Of a stretch of DNA of 34,471 nt, positions 16,283-23,613 are shown piece after piece. Position 1 is the first letter of the stretch, and every line of letters begins with the position of its first letter. A program made the position numbers and the translations under genes. The notes under the pieces were generated by a model. The model saw only the letters and a program-made list of their open reading frames with translations. It did not search any database and was not told the DNA's origin. Source of the DNA: B1SED10-225 sp964501415 (GTDB lineage Bacteria > Bacillota_I > Bacilli_A > Izemoplasmatales > Izemoplasmataceae); assembly GCA_964501415.1 (NCBI GenBank), contig CAZCSL010000017.1:1-34471 (forward strand), in the 5' to 3' direction.

Positions 16283-17560
16283 ATGAAAGACTACCGAAGA
16301 AAAAAACAAATCTCTGATGAAGAGATTAATGCCTTTAAATCGGTAGAAACTGAAAAGATTAAAACAAGCCTGACAAAACCCAATAAAAAACCAAATCGTT
16401 TCTTGTCTTTAGCACCCGTTGCGATGGGGATCATTTTAATCGCTTCACTGAGCTTCTTCTTATGGCCAGATGCACCTGATGAAACCTACACTTTTGAAAA
16501 ATTAAGCGCCACAAATTATTGGCTTAAAGTGACTGAAGACGATTTTGACTTTGAGTTTTATTATGATTTTGACATTATCAAACAAGGACAAAGACATAAC
16601 TACGATGAGACCTTTGATTATGAGGCACCCTTCATTTATGCGTCTGATGATTTAATAGATCAATTTGACATTGAATTAAACCTCTTTAAATATGATGCAT
16701 TTAATTATTATTTAGAAATAATCGTCAATGATGAGAAGCGCTATTTAGAAGTCAATTACTTCAAACACCATCTTGATTCTATGATGCTTGATGAACTAGA
16801 GATTGAGGATTTTAAGCAAGATATCAAAACGCTAAATGAATGGCTAGAAAAATATCCGCCTACCTTGATTGATGAACCTATCAACCATTTCGAAGCGCAT
16901 GAAGACGTGAAGGACCTTGATACCTCAAAAGCCAAACAAAATTACTTTAACTACATCGAACACTACTATAGGGTTGAAAACACGTATGGCTATGACGAGT
17001 TAGACGAAGTGGCCAATACCCCCTATATTATGAAGCGACACCAGTTAATGGTTGATGACCGAGGCAATATTATCGATACCGACTTTGTCAGTGCATACGC
17101 TTATGGCGATATCGATGCGTTATCCAACCGACTTAAAGACTTTAGTTTTAACCGCTTCTTCCATTTTATTCCGGTAGGTAGAAACCAGCCTTACCCCGGC
17201 TTTAGAATTGATTATGATTTCCAAGATAAAGGCTTTAATGGCTGGTTTAGGATGCAAAACTTTGAACAAGAAACCCCTTATATTTATAGCGCGATTTACC
17301 TAGACCATAGTAAAGAAGACATTGAAAAGACTCACTTTGTAACCATTTCTTATACCTTAGAAGAAACCTTTAATTATGAAGAACATACCTACACGCAAGA
17401 AACTTTCCTTTATAATCGCGCTTTAATCATACCACCTAAACAAATACCGGTTCAATTAAACGGGTCTATGAGTCCCCGTGATGTCTTCTTTAACATGGCT
17501 ATAACGCTTTTGGATGAGGATAAAAACATCATTCATGAATATGAAATTGATATGGATTAG
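16283..17560 (+). CDS. Membrane-anchored protein, putative anti-sigma partner
   Basis: A 425-residue protein with about 38 cytoplasmic residues, one hydrophobic helix at about residues 40-60, and a large acidic, tyrosine- and phenylalanine-rich outside domain. It starts two bases after the ECF sigma gene, with GGGGGT as ribosome site, so the two are translationally linked. That position and topology are those of anti-sigma factors or their sensors. The short inside part has no His-x3-Cys-x2-Cys zinc motif, so it is not a classical ZAS anti-sigma, and I do not recognise its family. It could instead be a target or accessory sensor. The outside domain shows repeated DF/YD patterns but no clear repeat unit. 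A terminator ends the operon. Confidence 0.75.
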   Translation: MKDYRRKKQISDEEINAFKSVETEKIKTSLTKPNKKPNRFLSLAPVAMGIILIASLSFFLWPDAPDETYTFEKLSATNYWLKVTEDDFDFEFYYDFDIIKQGQRHNYDETFDYEAPFIYASDDLIDQFDIELNLFKYDAFNYYLEIIVNDEKRYLEVNYFKHHLDSMMLDELEIEDFKQDIKTLNEWLEKYPPTLIDEPINHFEAHEDVKDLDTSKAKQNYFNYIEHYYRVENTYGYDELDEVANTPYIMKRHQLMVDDRGNIIDTDFVSAYAYGDIDALSNRLKDFSFNRFFHFIPVGRNQPYPGFRIDYDFQDKGFNGWFRMQNFEQETPYIYSAIYLDHSKEDIEKTHFVTISYTLEETFNYEEHTYTQETFLYNRALIIPPKQIPVQLNGSMSPRDVFFNMAITLLDEDKNIIHEYEIDMD

Positions 17561-17570
17561 CGTTAACGCA

Positions 17571-17601
17571 AAAACAAGATGGTTTCGGCCATCTTGTTTT
17601 A
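17571..17601 (+). terminator. Terminator of the ECF operon
   Basis: AAACAAGATGG and CCATCTTGTTT arms around a TTTCGG loop, then Ts. Confidence 0.9.
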
Positions 17602-17685
17602 ATGATAAAAGACAAAGAAATACTAAAAAAAACCAGTTTTAAAGCGCCAATCTTTGATAAATTTTTACAATCTTATTTGTAAACA

Positions 17686-17714
17686 TTGACTTTATTTGCA
17701 AAAATATATATAAT
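17686..17714 (+). promoter_or_regulatory. Promoter of the riboswitch-pilin unit
   Basis: TTGACT (17686-17691), a 17-base spacer and a perfect TATAAT (17709-17714). Transcription would start at about 17721, at the 5' edge of the riboswitch. Confidence 0.85.
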
Positions 17715-17718
17715 CAAC

Positions 17719-17787
17719 GTTGATAAAGCCAAAGCATAGTTATGCTGCGGAAAGCTTCAGGGTCTTAGATGATAGCCAGCTGCCTCA
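17719..17787 (+). promoter_or_regulatory. Class I cyclic-di-GMP (GEMM-like) riboswitch candidate
   Basis: Between the promoter and the pilin gene the RNA shows, in GEMM order, GATAAAG, CCAAA, a P2 hairpin GCAT-AGTT-ATGC, GCGGAAAGC (compare GACGCAAAGC), CAGGGTCT, GATGATAGCCAG and CTGCC. These match the clostridial form of the GEMM-I aptamer as I know it, with deviations at the junctions; by my hand alignment the base 5' of CAAA is C where the ligand-contacting G is usual. A terminator overlaps the 3' part and would form the expression platform. c-di-GMP-I riboswitches commonly control pilus and surface genes, and the next gene is a prepilin. Recognised by eye only; no covariance search was run. 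Confidence 0.72.
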
Positions 17788-17811
17788 TTATTTAGGCATG
17801 CTGGTTTTTTA
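17776..17811 (+). terminator. Terminator overlapping the riboswitch (expression platform)
   Basis: CCAGC-TGCCT pairs with AGGCA-T-GCTGG (one bulged T), loop CATTATTT, then six Ts at 17805-17810. Its 5' arm is the 3' strand of the aptamer, so folding of the two would be linked. It lies 30 bases before the pilin start codon. Confidence 0.82.
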
Positions 17812-17840
17812 TTGAGCAAACATCTATGGGAGAGGGTATT

Positions 17841-18644
17841 ATGAAATTCAACCACAAAGGCGTTACCTTGGTAGAATTATTGATTGTGATCGTGGTTTTG
17901 GGTGTTATCGCATCGATTTCATTGGTCGCGGTGGGTAGAGTCGTTCAAAATACCCGAATCAATGTTGATCATGAAAATGCCGAAAGATTAAATCAATCAA
18001 CAAGGCTTTATCGACTATCAAATCCTAATCAAACTGCCTTTGAAGAGGGCGTCCTTTCAAGTGAAGCATTGATGGTGCTTCTTAATGAAGAAGGATTTAT
18101 CGATGATATCGTTGAACCGCAAGCGCGGGATGGTAGTTTTTCTTGGGATTTTGATAACCAAGTGTGGTTATACAATGCGCAATTTATTTTATCGGGGGAT
18201 GACATTGCTGCCTTCGATCCTGGATTTTTTGGTGGTAATGCCATTCAGGGCCCTTATGCTGGCACGCAAAAAAACATTGTCATACCTGATGTTATTGATG
18301 GAAATGATATCTTAGAGATTTATCAAAATGCGTTTCGCTACGGTGAAGAATATAGCGAGACACAATTGACCTCGGTAGCCTTCACGCAAAACAGTCAATT
18401 AGAACACATCCATCGTCATGCTTTTGCTTACAATGACATACAATCCATTACATTTCCAAATTCAATCAATAGAATTGATGGGCGCGCTTTTATTGGAAAT
18501 GATAACTTATCTAGCATCACGATTGGTGCGGGGGTCGCTTTAGAAGAAAACGTATTCCGCGGTGGCGATCGTTTCAAAGATGCTTATGCGATTGGTGGCG
18601 CTGGGACGTATACATGGGATGGCAACACGTGGGTCAAGGATTGA
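17841..18644 (+). CDS. Type IV prepilin-like protein fused to BspA-type LRRs
   Basis: A 267-residue protein starting with a type III/IV prepilin leader MKFNHKG, then VTLVELLIVIVVLGVIAS. The prepilin peptidase site is after Gly7, and the conserved Glu at mature position 5 is present. The hydrophobic spine and a helical region run to about residue 60. From about residue 145 to 245 come LRR_5-like repeats such as LTSVAFTQNSQLEHIHRHAF and IQSITFPNSINRIDGRAF. The tail ends GAGTYTWDGNTWVKD. I start at ATG 17841, after GGGAGAGGG; the ATG at 17826 lies before the ribosome site. No pilus assembly genes are adjacent, so export must depend on machinery elsewhere. The gene sits behind a riboswitch and is followed by a terminator. 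An adhesive minor pilin is the most likely role. Confidence 0.88.
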   Translation: MKFNHKGVTLVELLIVIVVLGVIASISLVAVGRVVQNTRINVDHENAERLNQSTRLYRLSNPNQTAFEEGVLSSEALMVLLNEEGFIDDIVEPQARDGSFSWDFDNQVWLYNAQFILSGDDIAAFDPGFFGGNAIQGPYAGTQKNIVIPDVIDGNDILEIYQNAFRYGEEYSETQLTSVAFTQNSQLEHIHRHAFAYNDIQSITFPNSINRIDGRAFIGNDNLSSITIGAGVALEENVFRGGDRFKDAYAIGGAGTYTWDGNTWVKD

Positions 18645-18700
18645 AATCATAATAAATCGCTGTAAATCTAATGGATTTTTTGAATCATGCGTTTAAAAGA

Positions 18701-18747
18701 AAAAAAGCATTTGAGTAAAACAAAACTTAATACTCCAGTGCTTTTTT
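18701..18747 (+). terminator. Terminator of the pilin gene
   Basis: AAAAAAGCA/TGCTTTTTT outer stem, then GAGTA/TACTC inner stem, with small internal loops, 57 bases after the stop. Confidence 0.65.
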
Positions 18748-18863
18748 CATGCATGCCTATATTCTTCTAATTAAACAAACCTTTAATGCCAGAAAAATTT
18801 TTTAAACCTTGAGGAATTCTCGCATCAGTGGTTTAAAACGTATAGCGCCTTCTTCAACGGTTA

Positions 18864-21038
18864 TCAAATATTTCCTGTAGTAAAAATGGACTTAAACAAT
18901 CCCGTTTTAACCGTCTGGATATCTTTTAAGATGTCATTGGCATCGTGTTCAATTTCATGTTTTTTAAGTTTGATGTATACAATTTGTTTGGCACATTCAA
19001 AACAGATGATTTCAAATATGTAGCGGTATTGGTCTTTGGTGAAATCTAGTTTTTTTAAGTTCTCAATGGTTAAATCGTTTAATAAGGTTTTATTGATGAT
19101 ATGGGCCAAATTGAGTTTTATTTTACCTGTTTCTTTGATGTAGGTGGATTGCCACGTAGCCGTGGAATCATATTCGGCATCTAGGCCGCTGAACAATCCT
19201 TCTAACCCAAGGTCTTTTTCTTGCGGCAATTCGATTCGGATCAAGGCTTTAGCCTTAACGTCTAAGGCGTTGGCTTCAAAATGATGGGTTTCATGTAGCT
19301 TGCCCCCTTGAAAAGGAATGTCTAGCTTGGCTAAAACTGGAGTGATTAAATGTTTTTCTTCAAGTCTATAGGTATGGGGTTCAGGAAGTAATTCGTGGAG
19401 GCTTTTTCGTTGCACCTCTATGACGGTGTTCAAAGGAAAGCGACTAATATCCACAAACAGTTTTAAGGTATGGGGTTTGTTAGGTTTGATGCGCGATTCT
19501 CTTGGGATAAATGCTAAGCCGTTTTCCGGATAAATGATGGTTTCTTTAACGATGTTGACTTCGGTGTTTGTCTGATAATCAAGTACTTCAGCTTTGATCA
19601 AAAGGGGCTTTTCAGTTATTTTCAAGCCTTTTAATATGACGCTTTTGGTAACCTTACCATGATTATCAACTTCATGCGGTTGGTATTGTACCACCTTGGT
19701 CGTTAGGGCCAAACGGTCTGCTTCATTCAATGAAATCTTAATCTTATCGTCATTCGAGACTAAATTGGCATTGATTAAAAGATTTAAGCTGTAGGTTTTG
19801 TTTTGGGTGACAAATATTTTGTCTCGGACAAATTGTATGCCATTGGAAGGGGGTTCATGGCCTGGATCCAAATTGCCGATTTCTTCTAATTTTAATTGGC
19901 TATAGTATTCATTGATTTTCCTTAAGGCATTTTTGATTTCTTTGTCTTGGTCCAAGATGTATTGTTTGGGTTCATATTTTTGGTTCATCGATTCTATTTG
20001 TTTTTGTACATAAGGTTTGCACAAGGCAAACAACCGTTTGGTGAAGTTTTCTCTTTGATCAAAGCCATCTCTTGAATCTCTTAAGATTTCCACCGGATCG
20101 TCTTGGTTCAAATAGGCATTTAAACACGCATATAGATCGTTTAATACAAGCACCCCTTTGATGCGGGCCGCCCCGCTCATTTCCTCTAAGCCAAATAAGG
20201 TATTATCATAAACGCGTTCGTATTGATCGATGATCAACACCTTTTCTTCTGGATCGGCTTGATTATCTTCATACAGTTTTAATGACCCCTTCAAGTGGTG
20301 CGATTCAAAGCGGAAGTTTAGGGGGTATTCATCAATGAGCGTATCGGCTTTTAAGACTGCGAATTTTTTTGAAGACAAAATCACTTTTTGTTTATCGTGT
20401 TTTAATATGATTTCACGTTTTTCATCGGCCAAGACATAACGAAGCATGTAAAACTTTTCAATCTTGTCTTTTAAAAAGTTTTTATGCGGAATCGCAATAT
20501 TATCGCCAAGACCAAACGATACAACCGTACCATTATGCTTGATGTTATGTTTTTTCTTAAAGCCTTTAACTTGTGACGTTCTATCGATGGTATTGATCTT
20601 TACGCGTTGTTCATCGGCGACGATAAACTTACACGTATGTAAAGCCTTATCCTTGATGCTTTCAATTTTGCCCAAACGGGCACTTTGCGCCCCATAAAAC
20701 AAGACATCAGAAGCCCCTTGACCAAACAAGCCTCTCACGACTTCGTTTTCATCTAAGTTGTGTTGCGCGCCATACTCGGTAAAAATACGCCTAAAATCTT
20801 CAGCGTTTAACCCTTCTGCATAATCAATGACGCTCACGGTTTTGGTCTTACCGCGTTTGATATCAACGATGATTGGTTTTACCTCATCATCAGGATGCTC
20901 ACGCTCTAAGCGTTTATAACTATCGTCAGAATTTAAAATAATCTCGGTGATGATTTTTAAGAAATTCCCCGAAAAAACCTTATTGATATCACGTTTTAAT
21001 TTTCGTTTAGCCCGTTTAACGACAAACTCATCATTCAT
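18864..21038 (-). CDS. GHKL (Hsp90/MORC-like) ATPase, large
   Basis: The 724-residue product has a GHKL ATP-binding fold in the first 200 residues. The N box reads ITEIILNSDDSYKRLE, with the Glu that activates water and the Asn for Mg2+. The G1 box is VIDYAEGL (Ala in place of the first Gly of DxGxG), and the G2/lid is VRGLFGQGASD; GTVVSFGLG follows. Residues about 200-370 resemble the transducer part of such proteins, and the C-terminal 300 or so are beta-rich and look like Ig-type modules. The ATG at 21038 follows AAGGAAGGG, 15 bases after a 70-aa gene with which it forms an operon. I do not recognise a named system; Hsp90-like ATPases of this layout occur in MORC-type DNA-acting and some defence proteins. 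The 3' end may be frameshifted (see findings). Confidence 0.8.
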   Translation of the reverse strand: MNDEFVVKRAKRKLKRDINKVFSGNFLKIITEIILNSDDSYKRLEREHPDDEVKPIIVDIKRGKTKTVSVIDYAEGLNAEDFRRIFTEYGAQHNLDENEVVRGLFGQGASDVLFYGAQSARLGKIESIKDKALHTCKFIVADEQRVKINTIDRTSQVKGFKKKHNIKHNGTVVSFGLGDNIAIPHKNFLKDKIEKFYMLRYVLADEKREIILKHDKQKVILSSKKFAVLKADTLIDEYPLNFRFESHHLKGSLKLYEDNQADPEEKVLIIDQYERVYDNTLFGLEEMSGAARIKGVLVLNDLYACLNAYLNQDDPVEILRDSRDGFDQRENFTKRLFALCKPYVQKQIESMNQKYEPKQYILDQDKEIKNALRKINEYYSQLKLEEIGNLDPGHEPPSNGIQFVRDKIFVTQNKTYSLNLLINANLVSNDDKIKISLNEADRLALTTKVVQYQPHEVDNHGKVTKSVILKGLKITEKPLLIKAEVLDYQTNTEVNIVKETIIYPENGLAFIPRESRIKPNKPHTLKLFVDISRFPLNTVIEVQRKSLHELLPEPHTYRLEEKHLITPVLAKLDIPFQGGKLHETHHFEANALDVKAKALIRIELPQEKDLGLEGLFSGLDAEYDSTATWQSTYIKETGKIKLNLAHIINKTLLNDLTIENLKKLDFTKDQYRYIFEIICFECAKQIVYIKLKKHEIEHDANDILKDIQTVKTGLFKSIFTTGNI

Positions 21039-21053
21039 GAATAGGTCCCTTCC

Positions 21054-21266
21054 TTACAGTTTGAATTTTAATCCGTCTTTTTCATCAAACGCTTGTTCGA
21101 CTTTTTGGACCGCTTGTCTTAAGGTTTTGATGATCTTTCTATACTCTTGTTCACTGTATTCATAACGGCGTTTGTTCGATAAATTCTCAATCAGGGCAAT
21201 ATGTTTTAACGCGTTGTTAACTCTTAATTCTGCGAGTCTCTTAAATTTTTCTTTTTTAGATTCCAC
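21054..21266 (-). CDS. Small helical partner of the GHKL ATPase
   Basis: About 70 residues, highly charged and predicted all-helical, with heptad-like stretches (KFKRLAELRVNNALKHIALI, then YEYSEQEYRKIIKTLRQAVQ). No membrane segment, no cysteines, and no family I can name. The start is the GTG at 21266, six bases after GAGGTG; a GTG at 21275 lies inside that ribosome site. It is first in a two-gene operon with the ATPase, which begins 15 bases after its stop. That suggests a subunit or regulator that binds the ATPase, but this is inference. Confidence 0.75.
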   Translation of the reverse strand: MESKKEKFKRLAELRVNNALKHIALIENLSNKRRYEYSEQEYRKIIKTLRQAVQKVEQAFDEKDGLKFKL

Positions 21267-21335
21267 CCATCTCACCTCAGCCTATTTTTATCATATATTG
21301 GCTATATTTTCAATTTAATTCTTTTTATTTTAAAT

Positions 21336-21349
21336 ATATGCATGCATAT
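21336..21349. promoter_or_regulatory. 14-bp perfect palindrome upstream of the ATPase operon
   Basis: ATATGCATGCATAT is a perfect palindrome placed where the spacer or -10 would be, if TTGACT at 21366-21361 (minus strand) is the -35. With the neighbouring inverted repeat it looks like an operator zone for the leftward operon. Confidence 0.5.
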
Positions 21350-21546
21350 TTTAATAACATAGTCAATATATACCCCTATATTGAAGGCAATTTGGTTATG
21401 TCTTAGTACTAGATTATACCTTGATATCTTCGATAATGTTAAATTAGTCCCCTTAAATATTTTGTGCATAAAAAAGACTGTAAACACCAAGCCGGTTAAA
21501 TTTTATTTTCTTCTAGCGCCAAAAACTTGATTATGACAATCGCTTA

Positions 21547-21575
21547 TTGAAAAGCCTATCAAACTTCACTATAAT
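21547..21575 (+). promoter_or_regulatory. Promoter of the 21611-SDR operon
   Basis: TTGAAA (21547-21552), a 17-base spacer and a perfect TATAAT (21570-21575). The ribosome site AAAAGGGG follows at 21597-21604. Confidence 0.8.
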
Positions 21576-21610
21576 TGAGTTATAAGACAATCAATGAAAA
21601 GGGGTTTACC

Positions 21611-22777
21611 ATGAAAAACTTGCAAAGCAAGATGGCCAACAACATTACGTTTATTGCGGTAATTGGAAGTGCGCTGATTAGCGAATTGATTAAACTGACG
21701 TTTGAAGACCAAGATAACCTTTTTTTTATTACCGCTTTTGTGATCTTTGCGACCATTATCGGGCTAAATTTTTATAACTACCTTTATCAAAAACGTATCT
21801 CAAAAGGCAATAGCCCCCAAAGTATCGCGATTAAAAGTTCAAAACTCGTTAGTGATTATTTAAAACATTTAAAAGAAATTATCGCAGAAGGTCATTACAC
21901 AAAAAAAGAAGACATCATTTTAGATGAGGTTAAATCGATATCGAGACCGCTACTATTGTTAGGTGAATATAAAGTTCGTTATCTGATTGGTAAAAAAATC
22001 TCACAAAACACCCGAGATGATGAAGTAAAAATGCGCTATATGATGGATGAAATGGGATGGACTTCAGTTTTGATGGGTAAAGAAAGAGCCATCAAAGAAA
22101 TAGAAGCGGCCATGGATGTCTTTCCCGTTGAGATCGTGATTAAAAATAAAAAGCGAGTTATGGACTACACCCATAAAAGCGATGCCGATTTAAGAAAGCT
22201 ATTTTTGGTTGTTAGAGCGAAGCGCCACTTAGCCTCTACGCCGTTTTTGACTATAGAAAAGAAATTATCTAACGCTTTAGATGCCTTGACGATTATGGAT
22301 TACTTAAAGAAGGTTGACTATATCGACAATATCATCCCTGAACATAAGCGAAAAGAAATGCTGGCTGGAATCCATTATGCACTGGGTGAGACGTATTATC
22401 AAAAAGCACATACGTTTTGGAAAGAAAAAGGGTTGCACTATGATGTCTATGAATACCTGGCTAGTAGTTTTAAATACGCGCGCTTAACCTCAAAGGCTTC
22501 TAAGCTTTTTGAAAATCAACACCGCTACTTAAAAGCCCTCCTTTTGGAAAACTCTTTGATCAATTTATTTCAAGAAATCAACCGACCAACCGATTTTAAA
22601 AAGGCCACAGAAGCACTTGAATTTAGTACAGATTTAGCTGAGATGACTTTGCAAGATTTGCATCAAAATATCGCTACTATCGAAGCTTTGCTCAATACCT
22701 CAATCTACGTGGATGAAGCATTTGAAATTTACTTAAAACAAAAAATCATGAATGAAGGTGATCCGATTGAACAATAA
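21611..22777 (+). CDS. Membrane protein with large helical cytoplasmic domain, unknown
   Basis: The 388-residue product begins with two hydrophobic segments (about residues 10-28 and 38-60), then a long, charged, mostly helical domain. Stretches around residues 255-310, such as HYALGETYYQKAHTFWKEKG, recall TPR-like helical pairs, but no canonical repeat is clear. I place the start at ATG 21611, behind AAAAGGGG; the TTG at 21575 lies in the -10 box. The gene overlaps the following SDR gene by 11 bases and shares its promoter, so the two are co-expressed. I do not recognise the family and cannot propose a function beyond a membrane-tethered scaffold. Confidence 0.75.
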   Translation: MKNLQSKMANNITFIAVIGSALISELIKLTFEDQDNLFFITAFVIFATIIGLNFYNYLYQKRISKGNSPQSIAIKSSKLVSDYLKHLKEIIAEGHYTKKEDIILDEVKSISRPLLLLGEYKVRYLIGKKISQNTRDDEVKMRYMMDEMGWTSVLMGKERAIKEIEAAMDVFPVEIVIKNKKRVMDYTHKSDADLRKLFLVVRAKRHLASTPFLTIEKKLSNALDALTIMDYLKKVDYIDNIIPEHKRKEMLAGIHYALGETYYQKAHTFWKEKGLHYDVYEYLASSFKYARLTSKASKLFENQHRYLKALLLENSLINLFQEINRPTDFKKATEALEFSTDLAEMTLQDLHQNIATIEALLNTSIYVDEAFEIYLKQKIMNEGDPIEQ

Positions 22778-23483
22778 AGTAGCTATTATCACAGGGGCTT
22801 CTAAAGGCATAGGCCGTGCGATTGCCAAAAGATTTATCAAAGAAAGTATCAATGTTATCTCTTTGGATAAAGCCGCCCCACCAAAAAAAAAGACTGAGTC
22901 TTTGCGTTTTACGCACATTCATTGTGATTTAAGTGATATAAAGGCTTTAGAAAATGCGATAAAGGAAATTAAAAACCAAGTTGCTCAAATTGATTTTTTG
23001 ATTAATAATGCGGCGCTACAATACATAGGCGGTATTGAATCCGTTAAATCTTTAGAGTGGGATGAGGTTTTAAACACCAATCTAAAAGCACCTTTCTTTT
23101 TGATCCAAGGACTTTTACCCCTGATGCGTAAAGATAGTCGCATCCTAAACATCTCATCGGTGCACGGAGAAAAACCAAGGGTGGGTAAGTTTAGTTATGA
23201 TGCCTCTAAGGCGGGCTTGAATATGTTGACAAAATCTTTGGCACTTGAACTTGCGTCAAAGGAGATTAAAGTAAACGCGTTAGCCATCGGTGCAACGCGC
23301 ACACCGATGAACGATATGTTTAACGATCAAGACCAACACGATAAATCGATTAAGAAGATACCGTTAAACCGCGTTAGTGAACCTGGTGAAATTGCTGATT
23401 TTGTCGCCTATGTTCTAAGTAAAGAAAATGCCTATATGACTGGTAGTATCCTTTATTTTGACGGTGGACGTCATTTAGGCTAA
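22767..23483 (+). CDS. Short-chain dehydrogenase/reductase (SDR)
   Basis: A classical SDR oxidoreductase of 238 residues using NAD(P)H. The Rossmann motif is KVAIITGASKGIGRAIA. The structural motif LINNAA replaces the commoner NNAG. The catalytic set is Ser in NISSVHGE with Tyr and Lys in YDASKAG. The C-terminus GEIADFVAYVLSKENAYMTG and the closing FDGG are typical of the FabG-like branch. I start at TTG 22767, six bases after AAGGTG; ATG at 22752 has no ribosome site. It overlaps the upstream gene by 11 bases. An acidic residue that would favour NAD+ is suggested by ISLDKAAPPKK (Asp after the second strand), but cofactor and substrate are uncertain. Confidence 0.92.
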   Translation: MNNKVAIITGASKGIGRAIAKRFIKESINVISLDKAAPPKKKTESLRFTHIHCDLSDIKALENAIKEIKNQVAQIDFLINNAALQYIGGIESVKSLEWDEVLNTNLKAPFFLIQGLLPLMRKDSRILNISSVHGEKPRVGKFSYDASKAGLNMLTKSLALELASKEIKVNALAIGATRTPMNDMFNDQDQHDKSIKKIPLNRVSEPGEIADFVAYVLSKENAYMTGSILYFDGGRHLG

Positions 23484-23533
23484 GAAATAACCTACTTAAA
23501 ATAGAATAATATTAATAAGTTGATAAACAAATT

Positions 23534-23565
23534 AAAAGCCCTCGCATTTTTGCAAGGGCTTTTGT
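23534..23565. terminator. Bidirectional terminator
   Basis: AAAAGCCCT and AGGGCTTTT arms, with further GC pairing around a T-rich loop, between the SDR stop and the convergent lipoprotein gene. Confidence 0.85.
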
Positions 23566-23613
23566 ATGTATCATAGTATTAATAACAAGTGTTCTACTAA
23601 ATCAATAAACTAA

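Larger units (their letters stand above)
21267..21610. other. Divergent control region between the ATPase operon and the 21611 gene
   Basis: About 340 very AT-rich bases. A 62-codon minus-strand reading (21302-21490) has no ribosome site and a lysine/isoleucine-rich composition, so I do not call it a gene. The region holds the rightward promoter (21547-21575), a 14-bp palindrome, and an inverted repeat TCAATATA (21363-21370) / TATATTGA (21377-21384) overlapping a minus-strand TTGACT. Confidence 0.6.

Noticed and set aside
17776..17811. Hairpin before the pilin gene taken as a plain terminator of the ECF operon
   Set aside because: The ECF operon already has a terminator at 17571-17601, and this hairpin lies downstream of a new promoter and overlaps the aptamer, so it fits a riboswitch platform better.
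21302..21490. 62-codon minus-strand reading frame
   Set aside because: No ribosome site, low-complexity composition, and it overlaps two regulatory dyads.
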